A stretch of 64,000 nucleotides of DNA from Cadophora sp. MPI-SDFR-AT-0126 (Eukaryota; Ascomycota; Leotiomycetes; Helotiales; Ploettnerulaceae): positions 2,232,001-2,296,000 of the forward strand of contig JAGMVK010000009.1 in NCBI GenBank assembly GCA_020747065.1, in the 5' to 3' direction. A model generated the notes under the pieces. The model did not search any database. It was not told the origin of the DNA and saw nothing but the letters and a program-made list of their open reading frames with translations. Shown here piece by piece: positions 10,032-21,788 of the stretch. Position 1 is the stretch's first letter, and each line of letters opens with the position of its first letter. The translations under genes and the position numbers were made by a program.

Positions 10032-13000
10032 TCACTGGACGGCCACGATTTGTGATTGTTCAGTACCAGACCACTCGATGTATCTTCCTGGCATATACCC
10101 AACACCGGCTCTCTCATATATCTTCTCTCCTTTGGACGATCGCAGAGGTGCAATGATGAGGACATAGTGCGTCGTCTCCTCCCTGGGCCTTCTTCCCCTT
10201 ACCTTCCCCAGTATCACACACTTCAAGGTCTTCTCAACTGCGGTAGACGGGTTTTCCATGTCATAAAAGATTCCGAACTCAGTTTCATGATCATCCCCGA
10301 TATTGAAGGCTCTTGCGATAGCCTCCAACTGAATTGCTCTGGTGCCATCTATGGTCGTCGATGTCTTTTTCGCTGCCCAAGGGCTTATAATCTTATCTGT
10401 TGTCCAGTCCATGCCCCCCAACGGCATCTCCAAGTAGTCAATGGCATTCTTATAACCCATCCACGACCAGCTAGGAACCGCTTGTGACTTTCCCGATGTA
10501 AAATCTATTCTTTCCAAGAAAGAAACGCTCGAGTCCTTTCTCCATAGAAGACTTCGCTGAAGAAAGCTCCGATCATCGTCGAAGACGCCGAATCCACCCT
10601 GGACATCTAGATCACGCAGGAGCCGTTTCTGAAGTCCGTCAATGGCGATCGGTCGGTCTGACCAGCGAGTGAAATCGAGTAAAGAATATTGTCGGTAGAA
10701 GTATTCGTAAAGTCGAATTCTCTCCCCCCGGTCGATATTTTCAGTAGCTATTTTGGAAGGGAAATTAGCATCGCCTAGGAACGATACCAGTTGGCTTTGG
10801 GGTGTTAGCATGTGCGATGAAACATAAATGGGTTGAAATACTTCTCCATCTTTGTCAATGTTTCACATCTCACTCCTTTCCCACACTCGAAATATGTTTG
10901 TCGATCTGTGAAGAAGATTGTGCGTCGTGCCAATGCCCTCTCTTGCATGACCCATCCGCGCTTGCTCAACGGCCCTCGAAGGACATGACGTTCAAAGTCA
11001 TCAATAAATCGACAGACGTAGAGAGTTTGTCCGCTGTTGTCAAATGTTATGAATTCATTGTCTTTCCGCGGTACCAGAAAGCCATCGTTTGGGCCCCTTG
11101 CACTACTAGCCGCAAGTATGCAATATGCGGAGCTGAATACATCCTACATGCGTAAAGCTTCTTGAGCGAAATCACCATCCTCGCCTTGAATGATGCAAAG
11201 GGAGTCAATCCATAGGTATCGTATTCCAAGCTTACGAGTCGTTGTGACCGCATTCTGAAATGTCTTGGGAAGCTTTTCAAAAGCAATGTGTTTCTCGTAT
11301 TCCTTGATGTTCTTCTGATCCGTACAGAAATATTCAGGCCCTGGTCCCCAAGGGTGCGATAAAGCAACATATTGAAGAACTTCGGTATTGCTTGTTTTGT
11401 GTATCCGAATGACGGGGCTCCCAGAGCTACCCAGATCGAGGAGTCTCGTTGGCAGAGAGGATGACTTGTTGGTCTGAGAAGGCACGCATTCAGGATGGTT
11501 AAAATCGCAGTCTCGGATGAATTGTCGAATAATATCGAAATGTGTGTCGCTGCCTACTGATGGTAGCTTGGGAAACCCAATCTGGATGACGATCGCGTTG
11601 GTATCTTTAGCTTCTGTGTGAACTGTTAAGATGGACTCGTGCACACGTCCATATATGTAACCTACCTGGACTACGACGGAGCGATATGACAGGAATACGT
11701 CCTTCATTGGCCTTCAAAGTAGACTTTTCACGTGTGAATGTAACTGTAGTAATATTCTCGGCGCGGAGATGCTTAGAGGCCTCCCAACGCAGATTGCAGA
11801 AGTCGCAGGTTTTCTGGTTCTGTTCAAGATCGGTCCATGAATCTTTGATGGTAAAGTGTGACTCAAATAGATTCATCCTTCGACATCTGTCACAGCGGTC
11901 TGTGGGCTCGGGAGCCTTCGGAAAGAGCTGCTCTGTGCTTATGGTCTTGCTGATCTCCTCTGCAAATTTGTTGTCGACTGGAAACTCAGTGATGTCTATG
12001 TTTGCGGCATTCCGATACTCGTTCCTCAACGCCTGCGTGACTGATGGGACGACAAGCTTTAGAGTAGACTCTTCCGACGGTGAAACATTGATTGTAGGCG
12101 CAAGATGTGCACCAACTCCCAGAGCTGACGCAGGAGAAAGATAATTTGAGCCTGACGATCGAAGTCTGGGTAAGCTCAAATTGTCACTTCGGCTCAACCC
12201 TGTATACCAGTAACTCTCGTTCTTCTCTCCCTTGTCCACGATTTCCTGCAGCGCTGAGCGAAGCTCTTTAGCTGTAGCTCGAGCACCAGACCCTAAGTTC
12301 AGATTGACAACCAATAGCTTTGTTCGAACGATAAAAAGAAGGTCTTTGATGGCAGAATTTACACCACTTTTGCACTCTTGATCTTTGGACAAAAGATCCA
12401 TAGTCTCGGCAACAGCAGGATGCAGCTTCGCTCGTTTAGTCTCGCCGACTCTGCCTTCAATCTCAAAATAAGGACAAAGTTGTTCCATGGCGTCGACGAC
12501 ATACTTTTGGTTGAAGTCGTTCAAGGATGAAAAGCCGTAAAGAAGCCAAATGATAAACTCCAAGGTAACGCAACCGATCGACCAGATGTCCTGACGCCTA
12601 GATCTACCGCCCGACTTTGTCGACTTTTCGAGAACGATCTCGGGCGGCTCGTAGCGATAAGTGGAATATTTCATGCTAGTAGGAGGTCTGAGTTCTGTTA
12701 AGACGGTGTGGTGTTTGGCTCTGAAGATAAGGATAGATTAGCAATAGATCTGAAAGTTCATCATTAAAAAAAGCCAATGATAGTAATTCCTCATATCGAG
12801 CTCGGAAGCCGGTTCGAACGAATCGCAAATAGTAGTAGACATGTACTTACAATCCCATGTCGGCGATTTTCAAAATTCCCACATCAATATCAGAACCTTG
12901 TCCCTCTGCAACAGATCTCGTCCGGACACGGAGAATGTTTTCCGGCTTCATGTCACCGTGGCGATATGAACCATCTCCCCCGCCATATCCGTGCAATTTC

Positions 13001-14038
13001 TCTAGAGCGTGAGCCAGCCCATACAGCTGCTTGACAACGTCTCGCACGAGCGCTACCGTGAGTTGCGGCTTCACAACGCTCTGCCAGAATTCCTGAAGGT
13101 TGCCGCCATCTGCCCAACGAAACAAGAGATAGCGATTTTCGCCCTTCGTCACGGCAGCAATAAACTCAATGATGTTGGGATGAGGACCATCGTCGTTGCA
13201 TTTGCTGATGTCAATATGAGCATTGACTTCTTTCTTCCACTCGGCTTTCAATGTTCGTAATTTTGCCTCGTCTGTCGAATTGATGGCCGTTATGTGCTTG
13301 ACAGCAATGCTCGAAGGTTCATTCTTAAACTGTTTCATTGTCAGCTCTCGTATGCCTTGTAACAGAAACTATAGTCACTAGGTGGAAACTTACCGTTAAT
13401 ATTGGGGTTTTATGGTGAGATGGATGCACATCAACTTGATAGACCTCGCCAAAGCCCCCCGTCTTCCGGTCGCCGTGGCGGGCTATGAAAGGGAGGATGT
13501 ATTGAGCATCAAGTTCCATATCTAGGTTGTCGCTGGAGAAAACGGGAGCTAGGTACTCAAACTGTGTGAAGCGGAATTGCCGTTTGAGCCGTTCGCCCCA
13601 TCGCAATGGGTGGCCACGTTTCTTACCGACGAAAGAAACTTGACCGTCGAAGAAAGGAACTGTGTGAACGTTGGCATTCGTAATTGGCAATGATTCGTCT
13701 CCGAACGAAATTTCCAGAAATTGCCTGATTGCATCGACCAGTTTCTCTCCGGTAAGGCCGATATTGATTAGAATGGCAAAAAGTCTTTTCCCACGAGTAA
13801 GTATGAAATCTAGCAGCTCCGCAGTGGGATTTTCTTGGAGAGTTTCTTCCGTAATGATAAGCTCTTTCATCACAGACTCTTTGGTTATAAGAGGTTCAAT
13901 AGATCCGTCTGGGAAGAATTCGCGATTTTCGAAGACAACAGCCTTACAACTTTTTTCCAAGATCAGGTCGCTCAAGCACTCGTCTCCGGAACTGGAACTG
14001 GAATTGGAGCCTCTTCGAGGTTCGTCTGAAAGCGGCAT
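10032..14038 (-). pseudogene. Protein kinase-HET fusion protein with an in-frame TAG in the HET domain
   Basis: Five exons (14038-13394, 13329-12851, 12720-11666, 11622-10842, 10794-10032) join in phase into 1240 codons. Codon 886 (TAG, 11146-11144) is the only internal stop. Order: a Ser-rich N-terminus; a helical module shared with the next gene; the kinase with TGGFGEVYQVDVHP, AVKHI, HGDMKPENIL, ADMGLA and DIWSIGC; a CxxC...CxxC stretch (DRCDRC, CDFC); then HET with YVALSHPWG and [13 protein letters not shown]. Just after EALRM comes the TAG. The same frame then goes on with DVFSSAYCILAASSARG, RGWVMQERALARR and SFLGDANFP, all normal HET sequence. The stop sits where HET proteins usually have a small residue. 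HET domains mediate incompatibility-type cell death. The kinase fusion suggests a sensor-effector protein. Real nonsense mutation, readthrough or sequencing error cannot be told apart here. If real, the product ends at residue 885 and loses most of HET. Confidence 0.82.
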
Positions 14039-14876
14039 GATCGCTGTGTTCAATCTTTATGTTTCTAGCCCTGATTTTCGAAGAAATGTTCGGATCAAAT
14101 TGTGAAGGATAACTTATGAACCCACCTCACGAGAAAAGCTAGAAGCATGATTGCAAACATCTCGTACAGAGAAGGCAAAAAGGACTGAGGGCTGCGGGGC
14201 TCCCAGCCTCTAAAGAAATTCTTCTGGTGAGCAGACATTCGTGGGGCTACTACCGCAAATCTCCGCGGGCGTAGATAGGTAGGCTCTAGATTGTTGGCTG
14301 CAAGTGAGATGGTGTGAAGCACGCATGCTATGCACACCACTCTAAGCCTCCAAAAGAAATTCTGTGATTTGATTGAGTGTGGCTTACGGCTGAGCTGATC
14401 TGCAAAGAGCCCCCCTCTCATTCGAGTTGCTTGCATGATCAGCCCCCTGTGCTCAAGTGGCATCTATCTCGGGCATAATAACAGCCGGGCGATTAGGATC
14501 AGCTTCCCCCAAGAGTTTTGGAGTGGGCGGCAAGGTTCAGCAAGCCACGAAAGTTTGAGATTGCGACTCGAAAACGCCGTCGCCTTGGGCGAGTTTGGAA
14601 TCACGCTCTGTGGTGGCACATACCAGCATCTGATATAGCATCTTTCACAAAGCTCTCTGTTGCGTACCGAAATGATTGCATTGAGTTTTCGAGAGGCACT
14701 GGGAGGACTGTGTTAAGCTTGATCAATCCCGTTATATTCGGTAGCGTCCAATGGCACAATCATCAGCAAGCCTTATCGCGCCTTGCTAGTCGAGAAAGTC
14801 TGCTGGCTAGTCGCGCTCTCGATAGTTTCTTACATATGACCTCCTCCTGTATATAATGCTCAAATGCTAACGTGGC
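14039..14876. other. Spacer between the two paralogous kinase genes
   Basis: About 840 bases lie between the stop of the upstream kinase gene and the start of the kinase-HET gene. Both genes are on the minus strand. I see no supported frame. It presumably contains the kinase-HET promoter. Confidence 0.5.
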
Positions 14877-17478
14877 TCAGTAACCATAACCAGAAACATT
14901 CTCACAGTTTCGCAGCATTTTCGAAAGCCTCGTCAGAACTTCTCGAGAAGTAGCCCGATCCCGATCCCCATCCAGCTTCTGGCGGTTATTAGCCTTTATG
15001 ACAAGCAAATCATCCCTTATCATCTCTATGAAATCGCGAAGAAAATCGGTGCACTTTGCATCTGCGAGTAGGCGGCTGATGAACTAGAACGCAAATAGTG
15101 AGATTTGTGAGTTTGCGTGTGAGCGATGCCTGACTTACCTTGGATACAGCTGGTTTTACTTCTGCTGTAAAATTCCACTTTCCGCCTGGGATTTTTACTG
15201 GATTCAGAACATAGAAATTCGGGGCTTGATTCGAGCCATAGAATGTTGTGCCATCTTGGCCAAGTTCCACATCCTGCGGTATCCTGAAGAAGAGGAACTC
15301 GCCAACCAAGTCCCAGCCCCCCATTAGCCATGTTATGAATTCAAGATACAAACAGCCCAGCGTCCAAATGTCATAAGAGCGACCAATTGCGTGTGTTCCA
15401 TCTGTGTCAACTTCTGGTGCCTGGTATGCAAGAGACGTGGCCAGTTTCGATTTTGGCTGCATTGACCTCGTCTGGTGCATGCTCAATGCGGCAAGGCCAA
15501 AGTCGGAGAGCTTTAGCGTTCCGTTTGCAGTCTGTTCGTGATTTGGTTCCGAGAACCAAAGAACATTTTCAGGCTTTATATCACCATGGTGACCAAATGT
15601 CACATTTTTTGGTTGGGGTCGAAGGCTGGAGCTGGTATATTGGTGAATTGCACAGACGCCTTCGGCTATGCCTTTACATTGTTGAGCTACCCATTTCACA
15701 GTTCGCCGATCCATGACCGGATTTGGGTTAACATCCTTCCAGTATCTCCGTAAGTCTGCATCAGCCCAGTGGAATATCAAGAAGTAGGTACCGAAATGCT
15801 GATATGTCGCCAGGAGAGATATGAGATGCTTGTGAGCAGGTACCGATGGGTCGCTAAATCGTTTGAGCATTTCGACCTCTTTGTCGAAATCTTCCCTATC
15901 ACGGGAGTGAAGGCCCTTGACTGCGAAACTCTTATTCTTGCTTTGCTAATGAATTTTAGCCATGTCGAAGTTTCGGAAGCCGGGTTTCATCGTACCTTTT
16001 CACCGTCACCCTCAAAATTATGGTGATCTGGGTGGATGTCGACTTTAAATACCCTCGAGAATCCACCTTCGAATTCGAGTGTCCTAGCATTACTTCTTCC
16101 GTCATTTTGATTGATTGAGATGAATGGTAGGATAGTCTGATCCTTCAATTTATAAAATGACACCTTCTTGTGCTCTCCTTTGGCGAAGAAAGGAGATATC
16201 GTGGTCCATTGGTAAGTCTCAAAGTTCCTGATATGAAGTTGTTTCCATTGTTTGCTGAAACACTTTAAACGCTTTTCTGGGTCGCGGCTTAATCTGAGCT
16301 CTCTTGAACTTTGCTTGTCCGCTCTCGCAACATACTGGAGTGGTAAATCCTTGTCACTGAGTCCTATCTCAAGGAATTTCGTGATAGCAGGAGTCTTGTC
16401 AATAAGCACGAGTATGACAAAGATCTTGAGGAAACGGGTGGTCTTCCTGACTCCATTATCATCGATGTATTCAGTCTTGTCGCAAATCCTCTTCGCATAC
16501 TGGTTAATCATTTCCTCGCTATGTGAATCTGCGAGGTGCTTCGATAGCTCTTCATACACACATTGGCGATTGACAATCGCTGAGAGAACCTTCTTGGGAA
16601 AGAACTCCTTCCCACTTTCGTGAGTGGGAACTAAGGCCCGAAACAGACGATCTTGAAGGGTTTTCTTGGTTTTGGTGCGTCGTCGCCCATCATCGCGAGG
16701 CGGAATTGAGAAGGATGATCTTCTCGACCTGGCCCGTCTGGCTTTAGAATAGAGTGATTCGCCAAAGTCGGTAATATCGGTTGGATCCTTACGCTGCCTA
16801 TGTTTCTCGGGAAGAATGGGCAGACCGCCCTCGGTGCCTCGGAATGGTGCAATTACAGCTGCACTGGCTTTGGTCTGACTCGCTTGACCTCCATTCTGCA
16901 TGACAAACATTAAAAGCGACCCATAAGTATGTTGGAAGAAATGTACTCACGCTGTCTTCAAGGCCAGACTCGTCATTAATATCTAGAGGGGGGCCAGGTT
17001 CATCCCACTCTGGAAAGCGCTCGCCAGCACCTGCCAGGCCGACTTGTTGGTCTTGATGATCAAAGTGTGTCTCGGAACTGTATGTTGAAGAGCTTGAACC
17101 ATACTCGGACTCGTCATTTTGATTCCACTCTGCCTCGCCCGAATCCAAGGTCCAGCCTCCGAAATCGCTCTTGAGATTACGACAAGCTGTGCGCACAGCT
17201 CTGCTGTTATCTAATTTCTGCCTTCTGCTTGTTGAGGAAGAACCAGGTTCCAGTCGCGGGGGATGCGAACGGCTTCTGTTCCTAACCGAACTTGACTCAG
17301 GCGTTTGCTCGTCTCCTGTCGCTGATGGTGTGGATTCGTCGTGCAACTCGCTAGGACCTTGGCTTTCTCCGGCTTCAGAGGGAGCTACAAGTATGGGCTC
17401 TGACCGGCCGTCATCAGTCCCCGACAAGACGATAGTAGGATGCTCCCAATCCGACAGGATCTGCGTGGGACGCGGCAT
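14877..17478 (-). CDS. Fungal serine/threonine protein kinase-like protein, paralogue of the kinase-HET gene
   Basis: Exons 17478-16951, 16895-15996, 15945-15139 and 15083-14877 join in phase to 813 residues. Residues 1-240 are Ser/Glu-rich and probably disordered. A helical module at about 250-430 is followed by ILPFISINQ and EGGFSRVFKVDIHPDHH, which is the glycine loop. Other kinase motifs are SFAVKGL (Lys), HHGDIKPENVLWF (catalytic loop), LSDFGLAAL, AYQAPEV and DIWTLGCLYLEFITW. The C-terminal helices FLRDFIEMIRDDLL end in a short tail. The catalytic loop reads HGD instead of HRD. The Lys, Asp, Asn and DFG residues are present, so activity is plausible but of the non-RD kind. It lies directly upstream of the kinase-HET gene on the same strand and shares its N-terminal module. 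That points to a tandem duplication followed by gain or loss of the HET part. Function is unknown. Confidence 0.88.
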
Positions 17479-18282
17479 GTTAGACGAACGGACTCAAAGG
17501 GTGTAATAGGTGGTTGGACAGTCAATTGGCTTTTTGATATTTAGATGAAGCTGTGTTCTTAAATCAAAACTATTCTGCGCTGCAAGCCACGCTCACCATT
17601 TGCTTGTATGCCTTATCCAATGTCTCGAACTATTGATTGTCCTTGGCGTAGCCCCCAGGAGGCCACACCACCATCCCGCCCTCTGGTCCGCAGGCTCAGT
17701 CTATGCGCTGTAGCGTACTGCAAGCCTTACATTTACCCCCTTTTTGTTCTCTCCCTTTTCATTTACTATTTTCTAATTCTCTGGAAGTTAGCATCTGGAG
17801 AGAGGCTCAAGTTTCTTAGTAGAAATATATACGTGTGTTCCTGTTGGTCTGAACGAGGGACTGTAGACCCAGCACAATGGTAAGGCTCAGCGTCGGTGAG
17901 AAACAGCTGTGACATTGAGAAGAAGAACAACAACATCTCAGAGCCTGACCGTCTCTGGCCGTCTCTAGCGAAGGCATAATTTGGTCGCTTAGCCCAGCGT
18001 CGTTGCCCATTCAGTGGCAGTGACATCTCGGTGAGTGATTAATGACTAGCATGGCTTGTCCGCCCCGTGGGGCTGAGCAGTGAGTTGGTTGCAACCAATG
18101 CCCAATCAATCCTGCGACAGGCGCATAACGAAAATAGTCACAATCACAAGGCGCTGACGTGTTGTGCCTAACCACATCGTAAGATATAAAATGGTGCTGG
18201 CGACCGAACTTCCTTAAGCCTCTTCGAACATCCTCGAAGTGGCGCACATTCGAATTCATTTTGCCAATTTGTTGTCGTCGAA
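17479..18282. other. Intergenic region upstream of the kinase gene
   Basis: This is the common 5' flank of the minus-strand kinase gene and the plus-strand candidate small gene. A tataaa-like sequence lies near 18185, about 100 bases before the candidate start. I see no coding frame with family features. Confidence 0.4.
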
Positions 18283-18653
18283 ATGTTAACTGAATCGGCA
18301 CGGACCAATGAGATTATCTCGAGAAACACTAGTGCCCAAGATGTGAGAATGAAGGAAAACCAGCTGGACCCAGGTTGTATGAAGGCTGGAGACTCTGAAA
18401 TCACAGCAGATCGGCTACCAGTCATGGATGGTCTCTTGAATCAAGAGTTGAAGGCTCGAGATGTAAATCCAATGAAGTTGGTAACTTCACTACGGGTTAG
18501 GTTTGGGATCGGACGGTACGAGATAGAGGTATGCTTACATCATCGTTATTGGAACAGTTAACTGATAATGAGCAGCGAAAGCAGAATGTTTATATCATCC
18601 GGATTCCAAGACAACTTTCGGAGGACGAGATCGCAAGATGCAGTTGGAATTGA
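18283..18653 (+). CDS. Candidate small two-exon gene, unknown product (about 107 aa)
   Basis: Exons 18283-18528 and 18576-18653 are joined by a clean 47-nt intron with a gtatgc donor, ctgat branch point and gagcag acceptor. The phase is 0 on both sides. The 107-residue product begins MLTESARTNEII and ends DEIARCSWN. It is charged, with no signal peptide and no obvious domain. The fair intron is the main support. The downstream sequence has open runs in other frames, so this could be the remains of a longer gene. I do not recognise it. Confidence 0.3.
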
Positions 18654-20458
18654 TAGCGAGGAAGTCAAATGGACACGGAGCTAAAAGTTGATGGTGAATT
18701 GGTGATTCATAAGGAGAATTCAGGACATAGCTGCTAGCTTGATGCTGAGAAAACTATGGCGAAGTTGAGCGCCATCCTGGAAGCTGGTCCAGCTCGGGGA
18801 GATGAAGGATAAAAGGAGTCACTACGAGGAGGCTATTTTGGCAGGGAAGCTGCGACAAGCGAGCTATGCTTGCTTGTTCAAAAATTTCACTCCTTCAAGA
18901 CCTCTACATTCCATATGCCTAAGTAATACCAACTTATCTAGAGTCAAGTCGAAGCAGCGACTGACAAGTGCACTTCTCGTGCTAGTCATGGTTCCACATC
19001 TAGAATCTTCAGCTGCGTCTATGGCTGTCTTGAGTCACGATGTTTTGACCCGTGGTCAGCCTCATGTTCATTGACAGCTGGCGAATTAACGCAATGTTCT
19101 GCTTTTGATTCGAGGTTGAATTTGATATAATGGTGATGGCAATGTTCAGTAGCCTCAGAAACACCAGTCAAGAAGCATATGAATATTTTTGTGATAGTAT
19201 TTCGGAGCAAGAAAATAAGTATCGTATAAAAGTTTATGTGGTCAGTTCTTGCCAGCCATTTTGTAGTCTCTATTGTGAAGAAATCATAGGATATGTAGGT
19301 ACTATCAGCTAACCAGCTAGAAGACTTTCTGCTTTTGCTAAAGACTGAAGGCCCGACGAAAAATCCAGATTTGTCCCTTGATAGCCTTGAAATCCAGACC
19401 AATCTGTCGGCGATCCGAAGCAATGACGAAATTGGTACGCCAATAAACGATCAGAATCGGTTGCTGATTTGTTTCATAGTCTGTAGCAACCCCACCATGA
19501 AAATGTTGTCCAAGTGACCTTCAACTCTAGAACGGCGGGACTGCTCTTGCGATTGATTCCATGTAAATGCGGTACTGCTACCAGAAACCGAGGTACATGC
19601 CGTTTTATTGTCAAGGATATACAATACTATTTAGAGCTCGAGTTTCTTCGCAGATCAATAATGAATCATGGGTGAGATGCATGAGAACAAAAATTTCAAT
19701 TATCGCAATCATTTACTTACGATCATTCGTTCAAAGCTTTCCGAGTGATGAATGCGTGCAGCAAGACAGCCTGAATAGAGATCGGCATTTTCACATGTAT
19801 GCAACAACAGTTTCAACTAGCGGAAACCGCCAGTATGCGTCCGCGTGGTCTAAATTTGGTTTTGGTAGAAGCAATCAGCAGATTCGGCTCTCTCCAGCCC
19901 TTGCCCTTGAATCTACCAGTGCTACTCCGGAACCTTGCAGATTGCTTAGTAAGTTGATTCGTGTATCTCCATAATCTTGGAACATGGAGAAAAGCTGATT
20001 CATGAAAGTATTAGTGTTTTTCTTCCCTTGTCTACAATAACCGCTGAAAATCGAGATTAGCATCATGGGGATGATGGAGTGAAGTAATCGCAGAAATTTT
20101 TTAGAGGAGGTTTTCTCAGCACAGGCTGGCTCTACTAATCATTGCTAGAACGGCTGCAAAATATTATAAAAGGACTACTACCAAGAATGATGGGATTGAT
20201 CTTGGAATACTAAGCAAAGTTGCCTCTACACGTATGTCGATATTTGAGACCAAGTTTCGAATGAAGTAAACTGTCATGGAGCGAGAAGAGTAACTTCAAG
20301 AAGAAGCAATGTCGCTTCAGATGATATATGACATGATAAAAATATATATGGTTCCAGTTTGATGGGTGAATCTAATCTTGTCGCTGGTATGCTTATTGAT
20401 TGATATGGAACTCGAGAAGGTGAAAATAAACAGAAGAGCTTATGCGAGCGGGCGCACG
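18654..20458. other. Gene-poor stretch between the candidate small gene and the DUF6604 fragment
   Basis: The region is moderately AT-rich, with only short frames such as 19567-19974 on plus. I could not connect any of them into a gene. Its composition is not extreme, and I see no repeat or transposon open frame. Confidence 0.4.
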
Positions 20459-21150
20459 CTACTTCTGCAACTCGCGTGGTTTAATCGGTCCCTGGGAAGA
20501 CATTGATGCAGTCGTATTGATAGCTGAGTCATCAAGATCTTTCTCGTTACAACTTTCAAGGGAGAGCTTTTCGAATCGGTTCTGGGTAGATTCTATCCCT
20601 TGCTTTTTGGTGCTCGGAGAGGAATGAGAGCTTTTTGAGCTCTCGATCTTAGAAGCTTGCAGGATTTCAAACCTAGGTCGCAAAATCGTAAAGCATTGGT
20701 CAAGAATTTCAATGAAGTGTTTATGAGCAGCGTTCGAGTATTCGTCCACAGTGATACCTCCACCAACCTTCGACTCATACAGCGCGGCACACCTTTTGCG
20801 GGCCTTGATCGCCCGTAGCAAGGATACTTGAACGTGTGCAGGAACCTTAACACACGGCCTGTATGCTTCGATCATCTGAGCAAGCACAAGTATTCCCCTT
20901 GTTGAGACTTTTATTGCGTTTGATTGCGTTCCAGATCCTCCAGATAGAGTCTTGGCTGCTTGACGTGCCTTTCCCTTCAATCTCGTGCCGGAGCGAGCTT
21001 GCGCTTGGGTTGTTTTGACTTCTTTGAAACCACAGGCTACTGTCTGCTTGTACAGCCAAGTTACAAACACATATGTGTCTTCCTTGTATCTCTTATAGGC
21101 AACGAACAAGTTGTCTGGAACTAAGATTTGAGGTACGGTATCTTTGGTGT
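20459..21150 (-). pseudogene. DUF6604-type N-terminal domain fragment without a visible start codon
   Basis: The frame ending at 20459 contains VPDNLFVAYKRYKEDTYVFVTWLYK and TVACGF. It continues with ISTRG-like VSTRGILVLAQMIEAY and KARKRCAALYE, then ends in a Ser/Lys-rich tail. The first block is the signature of the DUF6604 domain, which usually opens much larger fungal proteins of unknown function. Family members start with Met two or three residues before this block. Here no in-frame ATG precedes it. A tcttag acceptor lies exactly in front of VPDNL, so a tiny first exon upstream is possible, but I could not find it. The product is only about 230 residues and stops soon after the first domain. 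I read this as a truncated copy, with a missed first exon as the alternative. The start coordinate at 21150 is approximate. Confidence 0.5.
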
Positions 21151-21788
21151 GGAAAGAGAAGCGGCGGCGATTCGCGTATTCAGAATAGTAACCAGTATAT
21201 AACCTTGCTGGCAGATACCCAATGTAATGTACAATGTGAAAAGTTGAAAGGGAATTGGTCGAGGATATCGTGCAGTTCGAAATGTAAAGATTCAAGCGGG
21301 AGGCACCGAAGCCAAAATGGAAGTTAGCGAGTTAGTAGAAATGTCGTTGCTTGATACCGATTTTGTGCATCTTCGGGTCAGCACTGGATTTAAAATCAGT
21401 GAATATTCTTGTGAAGATTGCTGACATAGATAACTAAACCTTTCGACCTCTTTATAAATTTCTTTCGCGCAGTATCGTCGAGTATTGGGTAAACACTGAC
21501 CGGCAGATGGTGGGGGAAATTTCGCCATGTATGATAGCTGGACAGTATCAGAAGTGGCCATGCCTGTTGAGGGGAAAGTTTCCTTATGATAAAACATATT
21601 ATTTCCACAAAAAGCATGTTGCGGCCTCCTTTTCGTAAACATACGGCGTCCCCAAACATTGTTGCCTCAAAACGCCAAGACTTGGATTTTAACGAGTTTG
21701 CTTTCGGGGACCCCTGACGCGTTCCCTCCACACAACACAACAACATTCGAGCCTTGTTACTACACCCAAGACGTCTTTGTGAGGCAAG
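21151..21788. other. Intergenic region
   Basis: This contains the 5' side of the DUF6604 fragment and the promoter of the plus-strand gene starting at 21789. Minus-strand frames here are shadows without motifs. Confidence 0.4.

Noticed and set aside
10795..10841. Apparent frameshift near the end of the kinase-HET gene
   Set aside because: A 47-nt intron with a gtattt donor, perfect tgctaac branch point and aaag acceptor restores the frame (ETLTKMENQLVSFLGD), so this is normal splicing.
12800..12820. GGTTCGA-like B-box sequence, possible tRNA
   Set aside because: There is no matching A box or cloverleaf around it, and it sits in an intron of the kinase-HET gene.
14095..14463. 122-codon minus-strand frame between the kinase genes
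   Set aside because: It has no motifs and mixed composition. It lies exactly where the promoter of the kinase-HET gene is expected.
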